From positions 1-28,782 of the forward strand of contig DAOUMU010000529.1 in NCBI GenBank assembly GCA_034409055.1: DNA of 28,782 nucleotides. The letters are read 5' to 3'. Positions 1-9,500 of the stretch are shown in pieces (position 1 is the first letter of the stretch; every line of letters begins with the position of its first letter). A model generated the notes under the pieces. That model was not told the origin of the DNA, searched no databases, and saw nothing but the letters and a program-made list of their open reading frames with translations. A program made the position numbers and the translations under genes. The stretch is from DAOUMU01 sp034409055 (GTDB lineage Bacteria; Chloroflexota; Anaerolineae; 4572-78; J111).

Positions 1-16
1 GATGATTGTTTATCAC
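1..16 (-). CDS. N-terminal start of a further PF04392-type binding lipoprotein (partial, runs off the window)
   Basis: Bases 1-16 are identical to bases 1128-1143, which encode the GTG start and first codons (M-I-N-N-H) of the binding protein at 121-1143. The same AGGAG ribosome binding site lies eight bases upstream in both copies. This is therefore read as the first five codons of another tandem copy continuing to the left of the window. Only the start is visible, so the identity of the rest is inferred from the duplication. Confidence 0.6.
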
Positions 17-163
17 GATACTTTCTCCTATATCAAATCTTTGGCATCACGGGAGTTGACCCGGTCAGGATAGCGCTGAATACAGAACCTCCGGGCCATC
101 CGCGCGACTGCCTTTTTTGGCTACCGAATTATTTCCGCAGCCTGGCTCAACAACCCTTCATCC
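1..163. repeat. Direct repeat, copy A (gene spacer plus 3' end of binding-protein gene)
   Basis: This stretch is nearly identical to 1128-1291. It contains a gene start, the complete spacer between tandem genes and the last codons of the following gene. Seen differences are one extra G and a C/T change around 101-107, and one base near 152. The near identity extends over non-coding spacer, which points to a recent tandem duplication or gene conversion rather than selection on protein sequence. Confidence 0.85.
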
Positions 164-1143
164 AAGTTCAAGCCCAACTTCTGGGCTGCGGCGTAATTGA
201 TCTTCAGCACATTCTCGGCTGAGACCACCGGAATGGTGCCGGCCGGGGTTCCCCGCAGGATTTTGTCGGCCAGGCGGGCCGCTTGTTGGCCATCATTAAT
301 GAAGTCAACATTCACTTCAAACACAGCCCCATCGTCACCCGTCTTGATTAACACCCCACCGATTGGAATTTTATATTCAGCCGCAAACTCAGTCATGACC
401 GCCACGGCATCAGGTGCCACCGCCAGCGGCTCAACTAAAAACAGGATAGCATCAAAGCCAACATCACCTGCCTGGATCCGCCCCTGCAGGTCCGCCTCGA
501 GTTCGGCCCCATTGTCCGCCGGAGCTTCGATCAACGTTACCCCTGCTGCCTCGGCCACCGGATACAGGGCCTCTAACTGGTAGACCACATTACCGTAACC
601 TCGTTGATACGGCACCCACATCCGGGTCGCCTCCGGCGCCAACTCACGCATGATCTCAAAACGCTTGAGTGAGACCTCTACCCCAGGGTAGCGCACTCCG
701 GTGATATTGCCGCCGGGTTGGCGCACACTGTCGACCAGTCCGGTGTCTTCTATATTGGCAATGGCAAATACCACCGGAATGTCGGTCCCCTGGGTGGCTG
801 CCTTGGCTGCTAAGGAGGCCTCGGTCGGAAACACGAAAATCAAGTCCACTTTGTCGGCCACGAATTTCTCGACGATACGCTGATACGCCGCCATGTCAAA
901 AGTCGTGCTGCTCTGCACATCGTAAACGATGTTCTCCCCTTCAACGTAGCCGAGTTCGGTCATTTTGGCCTTGAAGCCATCGGCGGTAGCGGCCGCAAAA
1001 TCCAGGCCAATCAGAATGCCCACCCGATACACCTTAGGTTTCTCCGCCCCGCAACCGCTCACAAACAGGCTACCGGCAACAATCAATATGAGAGCGACCA
1101 GCCAAATTCCTTTGTTGTTTTGAAGACGATGATTGTTTATCAC
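121..1143 (-). CDS. ABC-type substrate-binding lipoprotein (PF04392 / TrpX-like family)
   Basis: Predicted 340-residue extracytoplasmic solute-binding protein. A signal peptide ends in the lipobox V-S-G-C (Cys31), so it should be lipid-anchored. The mature part begins with the family opening 'YRVGIL', followed by F-K-A-K-M-x-E-L-G-Y-V-E-G and the central R-Q-P-G-G-N-I-T-G-V segment typical of PF04392 proteins, which bind tryptophan/tyrosine or other small organic ligands in characterised members. The start is GTG at 1143, chosen because AGGAG lies eight bases upstream. It is preceded and followed by paralogues in tandem, and the window holds no permease or ATPase gene for it. The ligand cannot be told. 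A role in ligand sensing together with the adjacent sensor proteins is an inference from context. Confidence 0.88.
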   Translation of the reverse strand: MINNHRLQNNKGIWLVALILIVAGSLFVSGCGAEKPKVYRVGILIGLDFAAATADGFKAKMTELGYVEGENIVYDVQSSTTFDMAAYQRIVEKFVADKVDLIFVFPTEASLAAKAATQGTDIPVVFAIANIEDTGLVDSVRQPGGNITGVRYPGVEVSLKRFEIMRELAPEATRMWVPYQRGYGNVVYQLEALYPVAEAAGVTLIEAPADNGAELEADLQGRIQAGDVGFDAILFLVEPLAVAPDAVAVMTEFAAEYKIPIGGVLIKTGDDGAVFEVNVDFINDGQQAARLADKILRGTPAGTIPVVSAENVLKINYAAAQKLGLNLDEGLLSQAAEIIR

Positions 1144-1291
1144 GATACTTTCTCCTATATCAAATCTTTGGCATCACGGGAGTTGACCCGGTCAGGATAG
1201 CGCTGAATACAGAACCTCCGGGCCATCCGGCGCGACCGCCTTTTTTGGCTACCGAATTATTTCCGCAGCCTGGCTCAACAAACCTTCATCC
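1128..1291. repeat. Direct repeat, copy B (gene spacer plus 3' end of binding-protein gene)
   Basis: Second copy of the block at 1-163, offset by 1127 bases before and 1128 bases after a one-base indel. It spans the start of the 121-1143 gene, its upstream spacer and the last codons of the 1249-2253 gene. The spacer contains no obvious hairpin terminator, consistent with co-transcription of the tandem genes. Confidence 0.85.
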
Positions 1292-2253
1292 ACACTCAAG
1301 CCTAGCTCCTGGGCCACTCTGTAATTCAACTGCAGATGACTATCGGCTGAGACCACCGGGATGGTGCCAGCGGGGGTACCTTTAAAGATTTTGTCGGCCA
1401 GAGGCGCAGCCTGCTTACCCACAGCAACGTTGTTAGTTGACAGACCAAAAAGACCCCCGGTTATGGTGCCACCGATAGGTACTTTATGTTCAGCCCCAAA
1501 CTTGCTGATCAGCGCAACAGTATCAGGCGCCGCGACAAGAGGATCAGCTATTAGCAGGATAGCATCCAGGCCAATATCAGCCGCCTTAGCTCGCGCTTGC
1601 AGCTCAGCCTCAAGCTCCGCCGTATTGTCGGCGGGGCTTTCGATCAATGTTACTCCCGCGGCTGTAGCCACCGGGCGCAATGCCTCTAACTGGCTGGCGA
1701 CAATAGGGTAGCCTCGCTGATAGGGCAGCCAGATTCGTTTGGCCTGCGGCGCTAACTGGTGTAGGATCTCAAAACGCTTGACCGCGATATCTGGGCCAGG
1801 GTAGCGCACTCCGGTGATATTCCCACCTGGCTGGCGCACACTCTCGACCAAGTCAACCCCTTCGATGTTGGCATTGGCGAAAAGCACGGGGATGTTAGTC
1901 CCCTGGGTGGCTGCCTTCGCCTCTAAAGATGCCTCGGTAGGAAACACAAGAATCAAGTCTACCTTATCGGCCACAAATTTCTGGAGGATGCGCTTATACG
2001 TGGCCATGTCAAAGTTCGTTTTCTGCACGTCATAGGTGATATTCTGGCCCTCAACATAGCCTAACTCGGTCATTTTGGCCTTGAAGCCGTCGGTAGTGTC
2101 GGCAAAAAAATCCAGGCCGGACAGCACCCCCACCCGGTACACCTTCGGCTCCTCCGCCCCACAGCCACTGATGAACAGGCCGATCAAGACGCTCCCCAGC
2201 AGCACCGCTAGCCATATCTCGGGTTTGAGTCGAAAATTCAATTTGTCAGTCAT
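1249..2253 (-). CDS. ABC-type substrate-binding lipoprotein, tandem paralogue
   Basis: About 334 residues and clearly homologous throughout to the protein at 121-1143. It shares the V-Y-R-V-G opening, the F-K-A-K-M-T-E-L-G-Y-V-E-G block, R-Q-P-G-G-N-I-T-G-V-R-Y-P-G and the ending L-L-S-Q-A-A-E-I-I-R. The signal peptide ends in the lipobox I-S-G-C. The start at 2253 (M-T-D-K-L-N) gives a normal signal peptide and has CAGGG about eight bases upstream. An ATG at 2289 would add 12 residues and lie only three bases after the stop of the preceding sensor gene, suggesting co-transcription either way. The middle of the protein, the probable ligand cleft, differs more from its paralogue than the ends do, so the ligand may differ. 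Ligand unknown. Confidence 0.86.
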   Translation of the reverse strand: MTDKLNFRLKPEIWLAVLLGSVLIGLFISGCGAEEPKVYRVGVLSGLDFFADTTDGFKAKMTELGYVEGQNITYDVQKTNFDMATYKRILQKFVADKVDLILVFPTEASLEAKAATQGTNIPVLFANANIEGVDLVESVRQPGGNITGVRYPGPDIAVKRFEILHQLAPQAKRIWLPYQRGYPIVASQLEALRPVATAAGVTLIESPADNTAELEAELQARAKAADIGLDAILLIADPLVAAPDTVALISKFGAEHKVPIGGTITGGLFGLSTNNVAVGKQAAPLADKIFKGTPAGTIPVVSADSHLQLNYRVAQELGLSVDEGLLSQAAEIIR

Positions 2254-2292
2254 GTTGTTTCCCTGGTTTCCTATTTTATACAACTTCATTGC

Positions 2293-4737
2293 TTAGTCTG
2301 TTTCAATTCCAAATTCCACCAAGGCGTGTCCCGCCGCCAGGCGCTCACCTAATTCCGTGGTGGTGGTTCTGATCAGTTGCTCCAGGCTGGTGGCTGCCCG
2401 CATCTTGTCGGTAATCTCACGGATGGTTTGCTCGCGGCGAGCCTGGCCCCGAGTTTCATCAAAGAGACGCAAATTCTCTGCAGTTTGGGCCAACTGGTCA
2501 ACCACAGCCTCGATCACGGCCAGATCATCATCATCCCAGACTTGATCAGCCCGGCCAGTGTGTAATTGCAAAGTGCCGATCGTTTTATTGCGCAGAGTAA
2601 TGGGGGCTACCAGAGATTTCTGTTGAGCGCGGTCACCCTCCAGGGTCACCACCACCGCCTGATCTTCCTCCAATGCCTGTCGCCGGACCTCAGCCAGTCT
2701 CTGTCGTTTGGCTTCGTCCAGGGGAGCAGCCCCCGGCCGCGCATACAAATGCTGACCATAACGGGGAGCAATTTCTGTTTTCTGCCAGACTTGCTCCACA
2801 TAATGTTCCTGGGCAGCGTGGGCTTCGGCCAGGGCTGCCTCAACCTGTTCAAACAGGTGGGCATTGCGCATGGCCACGGCCACCTGGTTGGCCAGGGAAC
2901 GGAGCAGGTTCTCGTCCCCTTCGTCCAGGCCGGAAATCTTGTCCTCCTGGACGTCCAGGACCCCCACCACCCGGCCTTCCAGCAGAATGGGCACGGCCAT
3001 TTCAGACCGGGTTTCGGGCAGGAGGGGATTAGGCAGCCAATCTTCTGCCTCGCGCACGTTCTCGACGCTGACAATTTCGTTCCTCCGGGCCGCGCGGGCC
3101 ACCAGACTGGCCGGCGCATCCAGGGGGATATGGTGACCTTTGGCCTTCATCTCTTCACCGGCCGGACCGGTTCCGGCTACCACCACCAGATCCCGCTGCT
3201 CCTCATCCAGCAGATAAATATGGGCATGGTAGTAACCAAACTTTTCTTTGACCTGATTGACCACCTCGGCCATCAACTCTTCCAGGTGCAAAATACCACT
3301 GAGATGCTCGCTGACAGCAGCCACCGTTTCCAGGTGGTAGGTCCGGGCGGCCACCCGCTGCTCCAGCGAGTCCACCAACTCTCGTAATTGGACCATCGTC
3401 TGGCGCAACTTTTCGGTCATATCATTAAAAGCAACGGCCAACTGGCCCAACTCATCGCGGGAGCGAACGGGCACGGCCTGGGTCAAGTTGCCGGCCGAAA
3501 TCAATTGCACCCCCTGCATCAACCCTTTCAGGGGCCGGCTGACCAGGTACTGAATACCCACATAAACAATCACACTGGTTAAAACAATGGCCACGATGGA
3601 GGCCAGACCGATTTGCAACCGCAATTTTTGAGTCAACCAGGTCAATTCTGAAACCGGACTGAATACCACCGCTTCCAGGTTAGCAGCCACAGGCCCGGAA
3701 AAATCAATGCTCTCCTGGGCATAATAGAATTCATCCTGGTTGAGGCGAATGATTTCACCGGCGGCCAGGTTGGCCCCGCTTTCAACCGCAGCCCCGTCCA
3801 GGCTGGTCATGAGTAGTTGGCCATCCCGGACCAGGCCCACGTCAAGACCAAGTTGGTCTCGTAATAAGGCGATCACCTGGGCGTCCAAACTTTGCTCAAC
3901 TATGGCCAACCCCACCGGTATGGTCTCCTCAGTCCACGTTTCGGGGTGAGCCAAGGGCACTTTGACCGGATACCAGGTTTGAATGACCGGCACCCCATCT
4001 TTGATAATGACCTGAGACCGGGGGGGATCCGTTTTTTGCCAGTCTTGAGCGAAAAACTCGGCTTCAACACTACCGGTCTTAACAAAATGATTCTCAGCGT
4101 AAAATGCTTCAACCGGAGTGGAATAAGCAGAACTGATGTCAAAATAGTCCGGGGCGGGGGGACGAAATTGATCCGGTAACACCTGGTAGATTTTATGCTG
4201 GCTGATATCCCCCTTGTGGGCAAATTGGGTGACAAAGATTGCATCCTGATCAAGTCGAAAGGTCAAAACCGGCTTGGCTTCAGACACAATATCAAAAGGA
4301 GAAAGTAGATAAAAACTGATCGAAGTCAGGTTATTGAGTTGCTGGACTGATTGCAAAAGTTGGATGAGATTTAATTGGGCCTGGAAGGCGTAAACCTGAT
4401 CGGCATTTTCAATTAGCGCGCCGGGGGACATAAAATCGTCCGCAAAATAGGAGCCCGGATCGGCATAGTAAGGCCCCAGGTTGGTCAGGAGCTTGATCTC
4501 TGATACGATTTGCTCATTTTCTTCAAAGCTGCGCACGATCAGTACGCCGTCCTCTTGCATCTCCGCGATGCGATTGGCCAGAATCTGGGAGGTACGCTTC
4601 AGTTCAGCTTGCTTGATGGCGGTCAAGTTATTAAAACTGGTGGTGCCGATGACCACAGACAGGCCAATGGCGAACAAAATTAAAATGGCCACCACGACAA
4701 CTAATATTTTTTGACCGATACCGAAGTTAACTTTCAT
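2293..4737 (-). CDS. Membrane sensor: Cache-like sensing region, HAMP, GAF domains, no recognisable output domain
   Basis: About 814 residues. A transmembrane segment near residues 11-33 is followed by about 340 extracytoplasmic residues with the layout of a double-Cache sensor, then a second transmembrane segment near 375-399. A HAMP linker follows (398-452, D-E-L-G-Q-L-A-x-A-F-N-D-M), with a coiled coil, a GAF domain (about 480-632, with F-G-Y-Y-H-A-H-I-Y-L-L and R-S-E-M-A-V-P), and a shorter, poorer GAF-like region (about 650-762). The last 50 residues (E-I-T-D-K-M-R-A-A-T-S-L-E) look like only the first helix and strand of another GAF. There is no histidine kinase, GGDEF, phosphatase or MCP domain, so the signal must pass to a partner. 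The ATG at 4737 has AGGAG at a good distance; a TTG one codon earlier is less likely. It sits between two types of solute-binding protein gene. Confidence 0.87.
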   Translation of the reverse strand: MKVNFGIGQKILVVVVAILILFAIGLSVVIGTTSFNNLTAIKQAELKRTSQILANRIAEMQEDGVLIVRSFEENEQIVSEIKLLTNLGPYYADPGSYFADDFMSPGALIENADQVYAFQAQLNLIQLLQSVQQLNNLTSISFYLLSPFDIVSEAKPVLTFRLDQDAIFVTQFAHKGDISQHKIYQVLPDQFRPPAPDYFDISSAYSTPVEAFYAENHFVKTGSVEAEFFAQDWQKTDPPRSQVIIKDGVPVIQTWYPVKVPLAHPETWTEETIPVGLAIVEQSLDAQVIALLRDQLGLDVGLVRDGQLLMTSLDGAAVESGANLAAGEIIRLNQDEFYYAQESIDFSGPVAANLEAVVFSPVSELTWLTQKLRLQIGLASIVAIVLTSVIVYVGIQYLVSRPLKGLMQGVQLISAGNLTQAVPVRSRDELGQLAVAFNDMTEKLRQTMVQLRELVDSLEQRVAARTYHLETVAAVSEHLSGILHLEELMAEVVNQVKEKFGYYHAHIYLLDEEQRDLVVVAGTGPAGEEMKAKGHHIPLDAPASLVARAARRNEIVSVENVREAEDWLPNPLLPETRSEMAVPILLEGRVVGVLDVQEDKISGLDEGDENLLRSLANQVAVAMRNAHLFEQVEAALAEAHAAQEHYVEQVWQKTEIAPRYGQHLYARPGAAPLDEAKRQRLAEVRRQALEEDQAVVVTLEGDRAQQKSLVAPITLRNKTIGTLQLHTGRADQVWDDDDLAVIEAVVDQLAQTAENLRLFDETRGQARREQTIREITDKMRAATSLEQLIRTTTTELGERLAAGHALVEFGIETD

Positions 4738-4756
4738 CAACCTCTCCTAGCAACAT

Positions 4757-4813
4757 GTAGGGGCGTATCCTGGTGATCGCCCTGTTTGGGCAGGCACAAG
4801 GCGCTGCCCCTAC
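4757..4813. repeat. Interspersed intergenic inverted repeat (GTAGGGGC...GCCCCTAC)
   Basis: Outer arms GTAGGGGC (4757-4764) and GCCCCTAC (4806-4813) are perfectly complementary. Inside are competing short pairs: GGGCG with CGCCC, GCCC with GGGC, and GGGCAG with CTGCCC. This is the typical look of a small repetitive palindromic element common in Chloroflexota and cyanobacterial intergenic DNA. It fills the gap between the sensor at 2293 and the binding protein at 4822. No T-run follows on the minus strand, so terminator activity is uncertain. Confidence 0.7.
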
Positions 4814-4821
4814 GAACAAAT

Positions 4822-6549
4822 CTACTGCGCCCACTGTTTAATCAACTCGTCATAAGCGATGGTCTGCGGTTGGGGACGAGGCCGTTCTGATTTAGGCGCG
4901 CCAATGCGTGTTAGCCAATAATCGCGCCCCATTGGATTGGTCGGTACGGGCGAATATTTGGCCATACGCATCTTGTCCATCGCCTCATCCATGGCCCGGG
5001 CAATGTCGTTCATGGCTTGCTGGGGCGTCACCTCACCCTCAATGGCCCGGGCAATATTCGGCCACCATAAGGCCGACAGGGTAGGATAGTCGGGCACGTT
5101 GGGGCCGGTGTCGGTCCATTTCTTTCTCTCGTCCGACCGGTAAAACTCAATCAGGCCGCCCCAATTCTCCTGGCGCTCGGTCAGATAATCTGACCAAACG
5201 GCCGATTGGCGCACCGGGGTGCCCCCCACCAGGAATTTTTTAAGCGAAACTGTTTTGGAAACGCAGAATTGGGCCCACAACCAGGCCATGGCCCGCCGCT
5301 GGCCTTTGACATTCCTGGGAATGGTCCAACTACCGGCATCCTGGTAGCCTACTTTCATCCCCTCGTCCCAATACCGGCCGTGCGGTGTCGGGGCTACCCG
5401 CCATAAGGGCTTACCGTCCGGTCCAACCACCGGGCTGCCTGCTTCATGGAAGCGCTCATCCGACAACCAGGTCACGTATTGGAAAATCCGCTGGGCAATG
5501 TCGCCCCGGGCCGCTTGAGGTCCGGCATCGACCCAACGCCAGTTTTTTGCTTCGGGCGGGGCGTACTTATCCAGCCACTCGATGTACTTGGTCAGGGCAT
5601 AAACGGCCGCCGGGCCATTGGCTGCTCCGCCTCGTTCAACCGAAGCCCCTACGGGAAATCGGTATTGCACCCGAATGCCCCATTCATCCACCGGCAAACC
5701 GTTGGGCAGGCCCACATCCCCCACCCCGGCAATTGACAACCAGGCATCGGTAAACCGCCAGCCCAGGGAGGGGGACTTTTTGCCGTAATCAAGATGGCCG
5801 TACACTTTTTGCCCGTCGATCTCCATACCGGTGAAAAATTCGGCAATATCTTCGTAGGCGGCCCAATTCACCGGCACCCCCAGCTCGTAGCCGTATTGCT
5901 CCCTAAATTTTTGCTGAATATCGGGCCGGGTAAACCAGTCGTATCGAAACCAGTAGAGATTGGCGAACTGCTGGTCGGGCAACTGTAGTTGGTTGCCGTC
6001 GTAATCCTGGCCGAACTCCAGGTTGAGAAAATCGTCTAAATCCAGGTAGGGGTTGGTAAAGGGCTGGCCTTCACCAGCTATGTACTCGGTCAAATTGACC
6101 ACTCCCTGGCTGCGCAGATGGGTACCCACCAGATCGGCATCGTTGACGTAAATATCATAAATGATCCGGCCGGTCCGCTGCTGCTCCACCATCCGTTCCA
6201 CAACCGAGCCCTCGCCGATGATTTCGTGTTCAACTTGAATGCCGGTGATCTCTTCAAAGGCCTGGGCCAGAACTTCGCTCTCCCAGAAATGGGTTTTAAT
6301 ATCCTCGGCCACCGATTTGATCTTCCGCCCTCGAAACGGTTCGGCCGCCTGGACAAACCAGCGTAATTCGGCCAGGCGCTCTTCTTCGCTCAGGACCGAA
6401 GGTTCAAATTCCTTGGCCCACTTTTGCACCGCCGCTTCATAAGGGTCATCGGCCAGGGCCGTCTGGGTTATACTGGAGGATAGGAGTAAAAGACACAAGG
6501 CCACGGCTAATGATTTGATTAGAATGGTTAATCTCGTTTTAATGACCAT
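4822..6549 (-). CDS. Extracellular solute-binding protein, GlpV-like (glycerol/carbohydrate ABC transporter type)
   Basis: Predicted 575-residue periplasmic binding protein. The N-terminus from ATG 6549 is a classical signal peptide (basic start, leucine-rich core, A-L-A cleavage motif before D-D-P). The rest matches the GlpV-type glycerol-binding protein as I know it: F-E-E-I-T-G-I near the N-terminus, V-N-D-A-D-L-V-G-T-H, L-P-D-Q-Q-F-A-N-L-Y-W-F-R, V-P-V-N-W-A-A-Y-E-D-I-A-E-F-F, R-G-G-A-A-N-G-P-A-A-V-Y, K-V-G-Y-Q-D-A-G-S-W-T and a C-terminal A-Y-D-E-L-I-K-Q-W. Length is normal for the family. The start overlaps the end of the large PAS/GAF gene by 11 bases (A-T-G-G-T-C-A-T-T-A-A), implying coupled translation; ATG 6567 and a start at 6606 are alternatives. 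No transporter membrane or ATPase genes are in the window, so transport versus sensing is open. Confidence 0.88.
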   Translation of the reverse strand: MVIKTRLTILIKSLAVALCLLLLSSSITQTALADDPYEAAVQKWAKEFEPSVLSEEERLAELRWFVQAAEPFRGRKIKSVAEDIKTHFWESEVLAQAFEEITGIQVEHEIIGEGSVVERMVEQQRTGRIIYDIYVNDADLVGTHLRSQGVVNLTEYIAGEGQPFTNPYLDLDDFLNLEFGQDYDGNQLQLPDQQFANLYWFRYDWFTRPDIQQKFREQYGYELGVPVNWAAYEDIAEFFTGMEIDGQKVYGHLDYGKKSPSLGWRFTDAWLSIAGVGDVGLPNGLPVDEWGIRVQYRFPVGASVERGGAANGPAAVYALTKYIEWLDKYAPPEAKNWRWVDAGPQAARGDIAQRIFQYVTWLSDERFHEAGSPVVGPDGKPLWRVAPTPHGRYWDEGMKVGYQDAGSWTIPRNVKGQRRAMAWLWAQFCVSKTVSLKKFLVGGTPVRQSAVWSDYLTERQENWGGLIEFYRSDERKKWTDTGPNVPDYPTLSALWWPNIARAIEGEVTPQQAMNDIARAMDEAMDKMRMAKYSPVPTNPMGRDYWLTRIGAPKSERPRPQPQTIAYDELIKQWAQ

Positions 6550-9500
6550 TGGTCGACCGGTCTCCATTTTCTTCTGCCGTCTCAATTCCCAACTCAACCA
6601 GGGCATATTCGGCTGAAAAACGTTGGCCCAACTCTTCCGTGGTCGTTTTAATCAACTCCTCCAGGCTGGTGGCGGCCCGCATCTTATCGGTGATTTCGCG
6701 GATGGTTCGTTCACGTTCAGCCTGGCGGCCAATTTGCTGAAACAGGCGGCTCCGCTCCAGGGCCGAGGCCATCTGGTCGGCCATTTGTTCCAGTAGGGGT
6801 AGATGCGCTTCACGAAACGCGCCGGCCTGGGTACTGCCCAGGTTGAGCGTGCCGATGACCCGTCCAGACAGCCTGACCGGCAACACCAGTCGGGCTACCA
6901 TTCCCTCAGCAACCAACTGTTCATCCTCGATAAAGGGCCTGGTTTCGCGGAAATCCTCCTCCAGCCAGGCCTCATCGTGGGTGATCACCCAGCCGGGGCA
7001 GGTCCCTTCCACCGGCAGGCGGAGGCCCTGTTGAGCGAAGTGCCCCCCTTCGGCCCCCACGTTAACGGCAAACAAGGTATACTCGGCCTGGCCAGGGATA
7101 TAGGAGGCCACGGTCAGGGTTTCCACCGGAACCAGGTCACGCAAATGTTGGACGATGGTCGGTAAAGCCATGACCAGATTCTCGCCGGTATTAACGATAG
7201 CGGTAACCTGGTGGAGGATTCGCTCGCGACGAGCTATGTTTTGGCTGGCTTCGTAACGCTGGGCGCTCTCCAGGGCGATGACCGTTTGGTCGACCAAGGT
7301 TCTGAGCAACCTAACTTGATTGTCCCGGATGGTGTCCTCTACCTCTTCCTTAAACCCTACTTCAATCAAGCCGATATGTTCTTCCCGGAGGGTAATGGGG
7401 GTAAAGATTCTCAGCCCCCACTCAGCCATCCCCTCAGCTTCAAAGTTTTCTGGATCAAAGCGAGCGTCCCAACCGCTGATAATCTCTGTCTGACCGGTGC
7501 GAATGATGTCGGCCATGATGTCGTCGCTGTCTACGGGATGATTAGCCCGCTGAAGATGATCGTCAGTGACGTTGAGGCCGGCTACGGCTTTAACCCGTTG
7601 TTGCTCCTGGTCAACCAGGGAGAAAATGGCATAGTCAGTGCCCAGTAATTGGGTACAGGCCTGGAAGAATGCCTCAATCACTTCATCAACTTGCAACGTT
7701 CCGGCAAGCGTCTGAGTCAGTTCCTGCAAAATTTGCGTTTCTCGTAAACGATTTTCTGCGGCCGTTTTAGACTGCTGCACATCGGCCAGCAGTTGTTCCC
7801 GCTCGGTAATATCGCGGGCAAAGGCCAATACACCCCAGACTTCTCCATTGGCGTCCCGCAAGGGGGTCTTGATGGTGTGGAAGGTATGGATCACCCCATC
7901 AATGGTGGCCGGATCGTTGGGATAGATCTGCGTTTCGCCACTATCCATTACCAACCGGTCATCCGCCCAGAAACCCCGAATCCCTTTCTCTGGATCACCC
8001 TTGACCAACTCTTCAGGAAAGCCTAATTCTAAATCATTCTTACCGATAAAGTCATCAGGGGTGAGATGTAATGCATCGGCATAGCCCCGGTTGGCCAGCC
8101 GGTAACGATGCTCCTGGTCCTTGATGAAGATCCAGTCCGGGGTGGCATCTATGATCGAGCGCAGCAGTTGTTGGGACTGCTGCACTTCGGTCAGGGCTAT
8201 CTGCGTCCGCTCAAGCAAGCGGGCGTTTTCCAGGACCGCAGCCACCTGGGCAGCCAGGGTCGTTTGGATATGCACGTCTTCATCCGTAAAACGGTCGATC
8301 ACATCAGCCTGTACATCAAGCACACCCAAGACCCGATCCCCTACAATCAGGGGCACCGCCATTTCCGAGCGCGTATCCGGCAACAAGGGATTGGCCAACC
8401 AACCAGAGGTCGTAGATACGTCATTAAATATGACCCCTTGCCGCGTACGAGCCACTCGCACGACCAAGGACTGCTCTTGTTCAAGAGGAATACTCCAGCC
8501 TTCGGCTACCATCTGCCGGCCCACGTCACCGGCCCCGGCGACCAGGTTGAGCCTGTCTCCGGTTTCGCTGAGCAGATAAATATGGGCGTGATACAGGTCA
8601 AACCGTTCTTTGGTCAGGTCGGCCACTTCTTGCAGCAGTTTGTCGGCTTCTAAGGTGGTCGAAGCGGCGGTACTGACCTGGGCCACGGCTTCGAGTTCAG
8701 CCGCCCGTTTGGCTAACGCCTCTTCCGCCTGCTTGCGTTCGTCTTCAGTCCGGCGGTTGTTGATCGCGACCGCAATCTGGCCGCACAGTCCCATCAGCAA
8801 GATCAAGTCGGCTTGAGTTAAGCCGCCCTCGGCCGCACTTTGCACGTCGAGCACGCCTAAGACCTCGTCTCGCAACTTAATGGGCACGGCCAACTCCGAT
8901 TTTGTTGCCGGCAATAAGGGGTTGGGTAACCAGCTCGGCTCTTGAGAAACATCGGGCACCAGCACCGGCTGGCCGATCCGGGCGGCACGGGCCACCAGGC
9001 TCTCTTCGGCGGCCAGAGTAATTTTGTGACCGGCCGCTTTCATCTGGCGTCCGGCCTCGCCCGTCCCTTCTTGCATCACCAATTCTTCTCCGGTCAGGAG
9101 GTAAACGTGGGCGTGGTAATACCCAAATCGTTCCTGAACCAGGTTGACCACCCGGCGGAAGAGGTCGTCCAGGGCCGGAGCCAGAGCAATCTCCTGGGCG
9201 ATCTCGGTGCTGGTCTCCACCTGTCGCGTCCGGCGGACCAACAACTCCTGCACCTGCTGCTCCAACTGCTTGCGCCCGGTGATGTCCACCATCGTGATCA
9301 AAACCTTCGACAGGGTTCCCTCATAGTCTGGCGCTACAAATGCTCTTAAGACCAGATCCTTTCTGATCCCGGTTAAGGTGTAGTTGATGGCTTCAATTTC
9401 AAACCGGGTTTTGCCCTCGGCAAAGGCAATCAGTTCTTCCTTAAATGCATCGAATGATTCTTCGCCGAAAACCTGGCCTAACCCGGCAAAAAATTCTTCT

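Noticed and set aside
2566..3387. Long plus-strand ORF of 273 codons inside the membrane sensor gene
   Set aside because: It is a reverse-strand shadow of a gene with clear GAF and HAMP domains. The translation has no recognisable domain and it has no plausible start signal.
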